From assembly GCA_027946365.1 (NCBI GenBank), contig JAPEUQ010000004.1, forward strand, positions 1,240,001-1,304,000: 64,000 nucleotides of DNA, given 5' to 3'. Position 1 is the first letter of the stretch; the number at the start of each line of letters is the position of its first letter. This stretch comes from Kalmusia sp. IMI 367209 (Eukaryota > Ascomycota > Dothideomycetes > Pleosporales > Didymosphaeriaceae). Positions 54,526 to 64,000 of the stretch are shown one piece after another. The notes under the pieces are model-generated. The model worked only from the letters and a program-made list of their open reading frames with translations. It had not been told where the DNA came from and did not search any database. The translations under genes and the position numbers were made by a program.

Positions 54526-55780
54526 ATGACACCTCGCTGGCAGATCAGCCTTCTTGCTAGAATCGAGCCAGTATCAGAGCACGATATACAGCAATATAAT
54601 CTTGACCGGAAATGGTGGTATGATTTAATTGAAATGCCCTCTCAGGTGGCGCAGCTCATCTTCACCGGCGGCAGGGGGTTATGTGTTAGAGTTGGTTTTC
54701 TCCATCTTGCTCTCTGCGTCCAAGGTAAGGTTGCGCCGCCTTTTGTCCCTGTGTTTACTTTTGATCGTCTACTACTTGCTCTTTCTACGACACGTTGGTA
54801 TTGAGTGCACGGTACCTCGCGACAAAAATGGCGAAGCCAGATTCTGACCCAGTTGAATGGTGGCCCATTCGGCACCCTTGGACATTCGTCAAAGGTCGTG
54901 AATACGTTGTCCCTCGAATCGACCCAAATGATCTTCCCGACATCGATGAGCGCCCAATCCCGTCCGAGTGGGGAGAAATCGTGATCAGTGGAGGTGTTGG
55001 AGAAGGAAAAGAACGCGTTCTGGGAAATCGGTTACGAAATTTTCCCAAAAGGACCCTATGGATATTCCAACCCTTCCCCATATGGACGCTTCTTGCAAGC
55101 GAGGCAATGGCCATTACACCCACGTTTGGCAATGTTGTAGCTGTTACGCCGAAGACGCCGATTCCGATCCCTCCTTTGACGCCGCCACGTTCGCCTCGTC
55201 GGAATGCCCTGATAAACACCCTTGTATTTGGCTCTGGGACAATTATGTGTGTCATGTTGGTGATCGGTGCCAGGTACTGGCGTGGGAGTTGGGGTTTACC
55301 AGCTCCTATCATGGGCGCTTCCAGCATTATCTTCCTCTTATGGAAGAACGACGACAGTATTTCAGCAGAGGTGACATGGATGTGAGTCGCCTATGGTCAT
55401 AGTGTAGCCTTCTGCTTACGTTGAAAGAACATTTGCTGTTTGGGCAACGGCTACCTTGGTCAATGTCTGGACGGCAAGATATCGCCTTCCGATTAGACGC
55501 TTCACGTCGTAAGTAGAGCCATAATCCTGAAGATAGTGTAGCTAATGCATTTAGTAGATATATACTTACTTCCTCAATTCTGACAGGCGTATTGATCTAT
55601 GTGTTCGCAGCTGCATTGCAAGAACGAGTCATCACGGCGATCCCATTGTGTGCTGCATTCTCTTTCTACACCGGGGAAGTCGCACTTCGCTTGCGTATTC
55701 CGATGCTTTGCGATTTTCATGAGATCGCTGTAGATGAAAGGGTCAGACGTGCTTTTGACAATGACGAAGAAGAAGTGTAG
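54526..55780 (+). CDS. Hypothetical multi-span membrane protein
   Basis: Exon 1 is 54526-55381, with introns 55382-55427 and 55509-55554 (46 nt each) and exons 55428-55508 and 55555-55780, about 386 aa. Exon 1 reads DRKWWYDLIEMPSQVAQLIF, then changes frame at G5 54674-54678 into GYVLELVFSILLSASK and LLSLCLLLIVYYLLFLRH, then again at A5 54824-54828 into MAKPDSDPVEWWPIRHPW. With one base skipped at each, the phase at the 55382 donor fits. Later spans: LINTLVFGSGTIMCVMLVIG, ILTGVLIYVFAAAL. The acidic tail is DNDEEEV. No family known to me; probably a conserved ascomycete membrane protein. Confidence 0.7.
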
Positions 55781-58700
55781 CATGATTGACGACATGGCGT
55801 TTTTGCGAATGATGGCTTACAAATACTTGACAGGGTTTTTGGTCACATGATCTGTAAGGACCAATCAGTGTCATGATGCCATTTGTCACCACCATTACGG
55901 TGACTAAGATCCTAGCCAGTCAAATTTGTTCTTACTCAAGGATCTAAGTTCCGTAGTGACATTCATCACTAAATGGTATCATGCAGATAGGTTATTAATA
56001 TCGAATAAACTCTTATCTTAGAGGCATTACGGAACTACATCGGTAGATATTGTGACTTCATATGCAAGAGCATTCAAAAGAAAATATAGGCTCAACTCGA
56101 GAAAGCGGTATGCTTCTTAGTCGCTCCCATCTCTTTCGTAATTCTGCGTAGATCTCGGTTCGACCTTTCGCTTCATAAAGATATATTCAACGGGTTAGAG
56201 GTGCTTGTACCTGAGATTAATTGAACCTTGTAATCGTCGTGACATGCATCCGCGGTGCGGCTAACCGGTGTACCCATTCCTTGTACCAAGTAGCCTCACC
56301 TATGCATTCAATAGCATAGGTAAGCTTTGTGTGTTGCGCAAAGAAGTCGGCCGCGCTTCGTTAAAAATATCCACATCTTTGTTTCACGATTCAATAATCT
56401 ATGAAGGCGGGTTTAAGCACTGGCTCATAATAAGATGAAACGCTAGTGAAGCTTCGGTCAATTGTCTGATGAATGACTTATAACGCATCTCATGAGATAT
56501 AGCACCCGGCTGTACTAACTGAATAGACACACTGAACGGACTTGCATCCAAAGAAGCCGCTTGAACTATTTGTCGCTTTATGTAATGTTGGAAACAAGCT
56601 ATACTCAATCACGAGTCGTCGGCGGGTGCATCCGCGCAGAGATTAGGTATTAATGCAACAAATTTGCTCAAAATTAGTCTACATAGGAAGTATAGGATAG
56701 TGGCCTTCCTTAAGCAAGAGAGTATGTGGCCATGACACGTTCAACCAGACGCGCATACTAGTTTGCTTCGGTCGGTCTTCTGTTGTTCCCGTTCCACATG
56801 AACTCGAAAAGCAATACTGCTGACAATGTACTACACTTATTACAGCTTAGCGGTCTATTCCACTCTTCGTCTAGCGCTGCTTATCCTGAGATATGATCTT
56901 AGCAAACTTCTCTTTTGTGCCAACGTGTCTAGTAATCTGCTATCACGTTCGTATATGATCCGGAGTAGGCGTGGGGCTCGGTCGATGTACGCGGGCGAGA
57001 AAGGTGGAGCGGAAGGAAGTCAGAAGGTCCACAGCGACATCTAAAACGGTTAGAAAATGGATGGAGGACACATGTCGAATAACCCGTAGTAAGCCATCAT
57101 TGGACGGCAGCCATTATATTACAAAACATGGTTTATGACAAGAGTGACAAATACAGTCTCTCACTTACAAGCCAAACACGGCGCGACTTGCGACCATGTA
57201 GAGTCACCAAGCCTTCCTTGTTGACCATGCCATGATCACTCTTGGTGTTGGCTTGATAGGCTCGTCAAAGCGCACGAGTTACTAGGGGTTGGAATGATTC
57301 CGACTCCGGCGCATATCTGGTTCCGACGCGGGCCAGGCAGAGAACGACCGCTTCAAGTCGGCATAAAGAACTCCTGAGAATGATTTGTTGAGTAAGGGCC
57401 GAGGGTTTGAGGGTATTGTTCGACGGATGCCGTATTCTCTCGAGATGTTGCTGGGTATATGACACATTACGATACCTGATCTTGGTGATATGCAGCCTCG
57501 GGATTAGTAAGAACCAAAGTCAAGTATAAAAGAAATAACAAATGAGAGGTCAGGTGACGGGCTTGGTTGTCAGAATGCGAGCGTCGAGACTCCAGGGGGA
57601 GGGCCCTAGATATATATCAGCAGCGGCAACCCACACACCAGGTGCCCATATGACACTAAGGCCCCCTGCATTACACTGTTTCTCACCTCCCCGTCTTGAA
57701 TCGTCTATATAGCTTTTGCGAGTGATCGACAACTTCCTAATCCCCACTGACCACCGTCCCGTCCCCTCGTCCTCGGTACCGACACTAAGATCGGGCGCAG
57801 AAAGCAGATCTAGATATCCAGCGCTGCGAACCCAGCATGGTAGCGTGGGAGCCATGCCGTGCGCGCAAACGGTGATGCAGGGTCTGAGTGGAGCATCGAT
57901 ATCGTGGGTCTCGCATATAGTAGGGTGGTGGTTCGCTGTGAGTGGCCGGTGAGATGAAAGCGGGATGACACATGAGAGCGGGGTGGAGCGTGTGATGACG
58001 GGATGCTGATTCCCAAGAGAAGAAGCGGGTACCGTAAGGCGACCACCAGGTTCACACTTCGGAGGTGATGCAGGTGATACACACGTGGTAAGTGAAGGGA
58101 TGGACCTTGGAGAAAGACGCTGTGAAGTGGATCTGTCAACGGGAATCTGGAATGCCGGGGTAGTGTTAGCTTAGGTACTCCACCATAATCGACTACGAAT
58201 GTAATGTATCCCGGGCATGTTACATTGATCTTACGTCGTGTACTGTTGTGAAGGGGGCGATGAAGCCCGATTTAAACCCAATTTTATTCTGTCATGCTGA
58301 TAAAATGACCGTTTTTATTATCAGCATCATTATACTGAACACAAAAAATGAAAAATCTCACAGCAGCGGTACAAAAGAAATGTTGCGCAATCACTGTCAC
58401 TCAAGGCATTTTGACAACCAACTGCAAGCTTACCGACCCACTAAATTCAGGAAACTTGGGAGAACGAAAGCGTTGAAGACATCATAAGATCATTCTACTT
58501 CAAATATTGTATGACATCTCTAAAACATAAACTCTCGGCACCCTGTCTTGGCTGAGTACCCGACAATATCGTCTGGGCATGTTTGTGCGACTCCTGCACC
58601 GCCACACACTGTCGCCAACCCAAAAAAGACGACCATTTTTCCAAACTATATCACCTAGATACTATTGCACCAGTTTAGGGGATCGTCGAAACCCACTTAC

Positions 58701-59440
58701 TATCCACTCGGCTGAGGACCGGTCCAAACGGCGGTCGCTCCCGCCATCCCGTTCAACCCACACTGAAACACCACACCGGTTCCACAACATACTTTCCTAT
58801 CCCAGCCCATGCAATGTAACAAGATCTCCACCTGCATCGCTTCCCCATGCAAACTCAAAATCCCTCACGGACATCTGCCGTAGCACATTACACTAGGCGC
58901 CGACCATCGGCGACCTCCAGCTTATCCGGGATCGCTGTGCGCATATAAGACCTTGACGGAAGCAGCAGTGATCGTCTGCTCCACTTCCTCCAGTACGATT
59001 GCGCCGTAGCCACGCTGTCACAGACCAAAGAGGCAGGTCGAATTGCGCATCGCAAAGCCCCTATGTTCGGGCTACACCACGGGTACATCGGGTTCCGAGA
59101 CAGCCCCCGAGAAATTCGTTGACGCGGAGCTTATAGTTTAATGTTTCTGGATTACTTGACTAATTTCGATTCGTGAAGAAGAATTGCCTAGATACTTGTG
59201 TACAGACTATGTTACGCAGAAATTCGTTACCCAGCCACCATAGAGAGTGTGGACCTTTGACCACCCAGAATCTTTTTTCACAGACCAACACGAACAGACA
59301 ATGCGGCCTCCTTCCTTCCTTTAGAATGCGAGGAATGCGAGTTCAATAGAAAATACGAAGACATGTTCGAAAGGATGGAAACGAGAACGACGGAATACGC
59401 GTCACCACCAACACCGCGTAAGTACAAGACGACTATTATC
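55781..59440. other. Gene-free region, 3.7 kb
   Basis: No protein I recognise on either strand; the longest ORFs (about 100-110 codons, 57550-58139 minus, 58579-58896 plus) lack protein-like features. I see no tRNA, rRNA or mobile element. It contains a perfect 8-bp inverted repeat at 56298-56321 and the 3' flank of the ABC transporter. Confidence 0.4.
56298..56321. repeat. Short inverted repeat ACCTATGC/GCATAGGT
   Basis: ACCTATGC and its exact complement are separated by 8 bases (ATTCAATA). It could form a hairpin or be a dyad binding site; chance is not excluded. Confidence 0.3.
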
Positions 59441-62400
59441 TTACTGAGCAATTTCCAAAATATCCTCCTCGCTCGAAGGCCCATCAATGGGTGAACTATC
59501 TTCGTATAGCGACTTAAACCAGCTACCCTCACGCTCGAGCAGCTTATATGGCTCGCCGTACTCGACGAGCTGGCCCTGATTCATAACGATGACCTTGTCG
59601 AAGTCAAGAATTGTATCCAACTTGTGCGCAACAGCGATGATAGTATGCGCTGTGAATTTGGAGCGCAAGAGCCGTTGGACATGGGAGTCTGACGCGCGAT
59701 CAAGACTACTCGGTGTTATTCTAGGCTCGGAAGAGTGAGGGCTGGGAAGTGGCTTACTTGCTAGTCGCTTCGTCGAGCACGATAATGCTCCCTCTATCCT
59801 TCCTCAACATTGCGCGAGCTAGACAGAAAAGCTGTCGCTGCCCATGCGAAAAGTGCAAATCCTCAACGTCGACATCAAGCGGATGCGCGTACTTACTCTC
59901 ATCTCCCTTGCTTACGACGATTTCCCAAAGCTGAACGTCTTTGAGAGCCTGCATGATGGCTTTATCATTACTATTTTTGAGTGGGTCGGCGTTCAGGCGG
60001 ATAGAACCGGGAAGAAGATACGCGTCTTGAGGGAGGCCGATGAGTCTCGACCGAACAGTTTGGCGAGGAATGCGGTGGAGCGGGAGGCCGTCAACTGTGA
60101 TAGTACCAGCTGAAAGTTCAATCATGCGGAAGAGAGACAAAACAAGAGACGATTTCCCGCTGGAAATTGGTTAGCTAGAGTGAACCCAAACGGCAGGCAC
60201 TAATTTACCTTCCGGTTCGGCCAACCACAGCGACCTTCTCGCCTGGTTCTATCGAGATTGAGAACTTAGAAATGACAGGTTCATGAGGTCTAGCGAGTTA
60301 GAAATATGCATCTGAGGTCGAGGATGTCCCACTAACCGATAACAAGCAGTAATGTCCTTGAATTCGATCTTGCCTTCACTCGGCCAATTCGGCGGTGGTG
60401 CTTGATCCTCATCTTCCAAGTCTTCACTAATAGCATCAGTGGTAAAGGTCTTGATTCGAGCGACGCTCCCGATGTGTGTTTCCAGCTGCGTCCACCAATG
60501 GATGAGCAACTTGATGCTCTGCGAAAAGAGGATGACATTGAGAAGCGCCACACCGACATAGCCAGCGCTAAGCTTTCCTTTCAACGCAACAACGAGCACG
60601 ATCAGAATTGTAGCGACTGCTGCGACGATAAGATCAAGTACAAGAGTCAGCCAACGCTGCACAGCGAAGAGCAGATAGAATGGACGCTGGCTCCGGTCTA
60701 ATAGCTCCTTCGCCTTGTCCTCAAGGAAGCTCTGCCACCCGAAGGCGCGAATAGTAGCTAGACCTTCCAACATCTCGTTGAACTGCGTGTATAGTGGCGA
60801 CTTTGCCTCTAAGTCGAGGAATCGTAGCTGTCGCGAAGTGCGAAGATAGAATTTTTGGATGAAGAAGACACTGCCGCCGACCACGGGGAATGAGATCGTC
60901 GCAAACGGGGCAGCGACAGCGATGAGAGCCATCTGCGCAATGCATAGAACAAAGGCTACCAGTGGATTAGCGCAGGTTCGCAAACAAGCAAAGAGACAAG
61001 GTTAGACTCACTCGCAAAAGTGTTAAGGGCAGAGACAGGAAGCTCCATGTCTATGAGCATGAGATCCTGACTGAAGCGGTTCAGTGTGACACCCGTATCC
61101 GTCGACGCAAAGAACGACATTGGTGAACTATTGCTTGTTAGCCACTTTCATCGAAAAGCGGTTATTCTCCCTCACCCAAGCACAGTATCAAGGAGTCTTT
61201 TGTGAAAACGAATACCGGAACGGGGAACCATTTCGATGATCAGTTGCCTGTGAGGGATGTCAGCGGCTCTCTCAAGCCAAGCAGAGGAAAGACCTACCAG
61301 CAGCTAATGAGAAGGAACACCATCGCTGAAGCACCAAGCGCAGCATAGATACCTAAATAGTATCCAAGCCGCTGGTTGGGGAATTCTTGATTGTACTCGG
61401 CCCACATTTTCACCCAGATCGCTAAATTCATTGGATTAGTCCCAATTATAATGGATGAGAGGCGAACTTACTAGGGAACGACTGCCCAAAGGTGAAAATT
61501 GTGATCGAAATCATAAAGACCAACGCTGCCGTCCAACCCACCGACCGAATATAGTAGTAGTAAATAGCCACGTCGCCAGTGCGACGATTGGTTTCTGCTT
61601 GTATATCTTCTTCGGTAACTTTTCCCGTGATTGCACGCTCAGTGTACTTGGGCGGCGCTTCATAAACGTGCTTTTCGGGAGTAAAGTCCCAGTCGGGAGG
61701 CGGAAGATCGAAATTAGCAACATACCCACCAGTTCCATTAAGCTTCTCAAAATTGCCTTGTTCTATGATCTTGCCTTCCTTATCAAGTGCGACGATATGG
61801 TCGCAATAAGGTAGTCGCTTAGCTGCTCAGAAGGATGAGTTACTACGCAAGTAGCGTTGGGCAAGATTATAGAAGACGTACCCGATGACGACGCAATGAG
61901 GACAGTAGACCTGCACCTCCGTAGAAGGCCTTCACGACCAAAAAGACTGTGCCAGACGCGATTTTCTGTCTGTCCGTCCAGTCCGCTGAGACAATCGTCT
62001 AGAATAACAACATCCTTTTGAGCATATATCGCTCGCGCAAGAGCCTATCAGAAATACGCGTTAGTCATAAGCACGGGGTGCAAGCGGGGCCGGTAGCAGG
62101 GCAGCTTACAATGCGTTGGCTTTGACCCCCACTCAAAGCGATACCCTTGCTGCCAATCTGGGTTTGATCTCCTTGCGGCAACTGACGTAAATCTTCGTCT
62201 AAAGCGCAACTGCGAACGACGGCTGCATACCATCGCTGATCAAACTCCGATACCCCGGTTATGCTCTGCTGTACAGTGCCGTTCACGTGCCATGGAGTTT
62301 GGTCGCACAAAGCGATGCGCATGGATGACAGCTGAACAGTGCCACCCATAACCGGGAGCTCGCCCAGGATAGCCTTGAGCAACGTGGATTTGCCGCACCC

Positions 62401-64000
62401 AACTGGTCCCACCACCATGGTAATCTTACCTCGTGGGACAACCATATTTATCGCTTGCAGACAGCCCATCGGCTGCTTCTCCTTATCCCAACCAAAATAA
62501 CCATTCTCGATGAGCACTGTAGTTGAGGATGTGGATCCCACCTCTCGGACGTCTAGAGAAAAGCGGCTTTTCTGAGATGCAATTGAATCCTTATCGGACT
62601 CGTTGCCTAGATCTGATGTAGAGCCAAGACTTCCAATGAGGAAAGGAGCTCTGCGTCGCTCTTCTTGTGTTGGGGTGACGAGAAATTTTTGGATCCTCTG
62701 AAAAGAACCAACTCCCCCCCCATGAACGCCGAAAGGGACATTATGAGCGAACTGAGAGGCTCTGATAATAGAGTGAAGAGAGAAAGAGATGTGAAAACCT
62801 TTGCAGTGTCGAGAGTGGTAGTGCCATCGCTCTTTTGTGCAAGGACCGAAAATACAGCGAAGGTAAGGATGGGCGACATGAGTGGAGAGATGAAGGCTAC
62901 GCCATGTCAACGCAGGCCGCAGTAAGGATGGAGTGATAACTTACAGATACCCATTGTCCAAATCAGCAGTTTCCTGAATTTTCTGGATATATTGAGCTCT
63001 TCTACCCTGAGTCGTTGCAAGTCTTCCCGTAAGACTTCAGTCAGTCCGGTCATCTTTACACCGCGTATCGAATTGAGCATCGCAGTCGTGGCTGCAATGC
63101 GTCGCTCAATGCCTTCTAGCCAAAGAGCTTGTTTTTGCATGACCAGGCTTGTCGCACCGAGCGATCCGACAAAGGAGACTGACGCAAACAGTTAGCCCAA
63201 TGCCTTGCCAATGAGATTAGGCAACTTACGAATTGCGACCCCAATAGGTATCGCGCAAGCGACTCCAAGTTGTCGTTCAAGAAGATAGATAGCCAGCCCA
63301 ACCTCGATCGTGTTTGCCCAAATCTCGTGACCAGTCTGCATCCCGGTAACAATGCGCTCTATGTCAGCACTCATTAGTGTAAGCGAAGATGCCATATCAA
63401 CGTCTGTTATAGGGATGTCTACAGCCTTGCCATAAAGCATAGAGATCAACCCACCGCGCATCATTGTAATGAAGCGGTATGTAAAGTGCTGATACTGTCC
63501 AGTGGAGATCTTGATTGGTTGTCAGCAAGCGCAGGATAAAAGTTGGATAGCGTACATACAGCAATACCCACGTAGACTATGATATACGCGCCAATTAAAC
63601 CGTAACCAATATTATTAGTTTGGGCTGACTTATCCTCTGCCGAATAGGTGACAGCGCGGTTGATGAGAAATGGCTGACAGAAGTTGAATGCCATGAGACA
63701 CGCGCGTGGGGGCACAACAGCTATGATGTGCCATTTGAGCTTTTTTGAACGTAACAACGAAAAGTGAGTTCGATCCGGCATGCGACACTAAGGGAAACAG
63801 ACTAGTCAGTATCTTGAGCGAAAGATAGTTTCTATTCAAGTGAAACTTACCCTTCCCCCAGGCTGATTTGATAGCCTGGTGCAGGTATTCAGCACGAAGG
63901 TGTTTGTCCAACTGGAACAGGTCATCGATCGACAAGGTGCTCTTGAACCCTTTTCTGAACAATGAATTCTGCCACCAGAAAAGCGACCGGTTATAGACCC
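59441..64000 (-). CDS. ABC transporter, ABCC (MRP-like) subfamily, 5' end missing
   Basis: About 14 exons on the minus strand; the gene enters from the right edge and stops at 59441. In order: [17 protein letters not shown] linker; TMD1 ([26 protein letters not shown]); NBD1 with Walker [10 protein letters not shown], signature LSGGQSQR, Walker B VVILDD; TMD2 ([18 protein letters not shown]); NBD2 with Walker A GRTGSGKSS, signature FSHGQRQL and Walker [10 protein letters not shown]. It exports conjugates or xenobiotics across plasma or vacuolar membrane. Introns at 63491-63540, 63190-63230, 62893-62943 and others fit in phase. Two frame breaks: the G8 run at 62714-62721 and the G-runs at the 63850 donor. 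The N-terminal TMD0/extra spans lie outside the window. Confidence 0.9.

Noticed and set aside
57550..58139. Minus ORFs of 101-109 codons
   Set aside because: Overlapping frames with no domain or repeat; treated as chance ORFs.
1..64000. tRNA, rRNA, CRISPR array, transposon with terminal repeats
   Set aside because: I looked for cloverleaf-like blocks, spaced direct repeats, transposase or reverse-transcriptase motifs and long terminal repeats by eye and saw none that I could support. tRNAscan and a repeat library would be decisive.

Overview
The window is nuclear DNA of a filamentous ascomycete. Genes carry several short introns (about 45-125 nt, GT..AG, with CTAAC/CTGAC/CTAAT branch-point-like motifs near the acceptor). 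The families are typical of Dothideomycetes, probably Pleosporales: a NACHT-WD40 NLR, HET-domain debris, Zn2Cys6 and C2H2 regulators, ABCC transporter, type II membrane exo-glucanase and neutral ceramidase. The taxon is inferred from gene content and remembered family sequences, not from any database search.

Layout. 1-398: 5' end of a conserved basic protein running off the left edge. 2802-5825: DUG2 (glutathione degradation). 7217-9735: exgD-like GH5 exo-1,3-beta-glucanase. 10956-11904: NMNAT (NAD synthesis). 13657-19356: UFD4/TRIP12-type HECT ubiquitin ligase. 20136-21815: CUE/DUF1771/Smr protein. 23090-25054: secreted Gly/Thr-rich protein built from repeated phase-1 exon cassettes. 25648-29499: NLR. 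29742-30605: dead HET-domain gene. 30606-33255: gene-poor stretch with one orphan 3' fragment. 33256-34810: DUF7587-like protein. 35034-41113: sugar transporter, Zn2Cys6 regulator and P450, a likely small co-regulated cluster. 42610-43026: small cysteine-rich secreted protein. 43477-45453: C2H2-type zinc-finger protein. 45560-46603: NmrA-like reductase. 47014-49337: neutral ceramidase. 49693-50482: SPF27 splicing factor. 50640-51418: DJ-1/PfpI protein. 52449-53326: SDR. 53665-55780: two divergent multi-membrane-span proteins of unknown function. 55781-59440: 3.7 kb without a recognisable gene. 59441-64000: ABCC-type ABC transporter, 5' end outside the window.

How the parts relate. Housekeeping genes (DUG2, NMNAT, UFD4, SPF27) alternate with accessory blocks. 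The first accessory block (23-34.8 kb) holds surface or recognition-type genes: the repeat-rich secreted protein, the NLR and a decayed HET gene head-to-head with it. The second (35-43 kb) looks like a small catabolic or secondary-metabolism unit with its own regulator, followed by an effector-like gene.

A caution that affects many gene models: in five genes the conserved protein is continuous only if one base is skipped (once, added), usually in a homopolymer run (9611-9615, about 9115-9300, 11335-11337, 39948-39949, 54674-54678, 54824-54828, 62714-62721, 63850-63859). These look like assembly indels more than biology, but the sequence alone cannot decide. Exon limits throughout are my own splice-site readings and were checked for frame.
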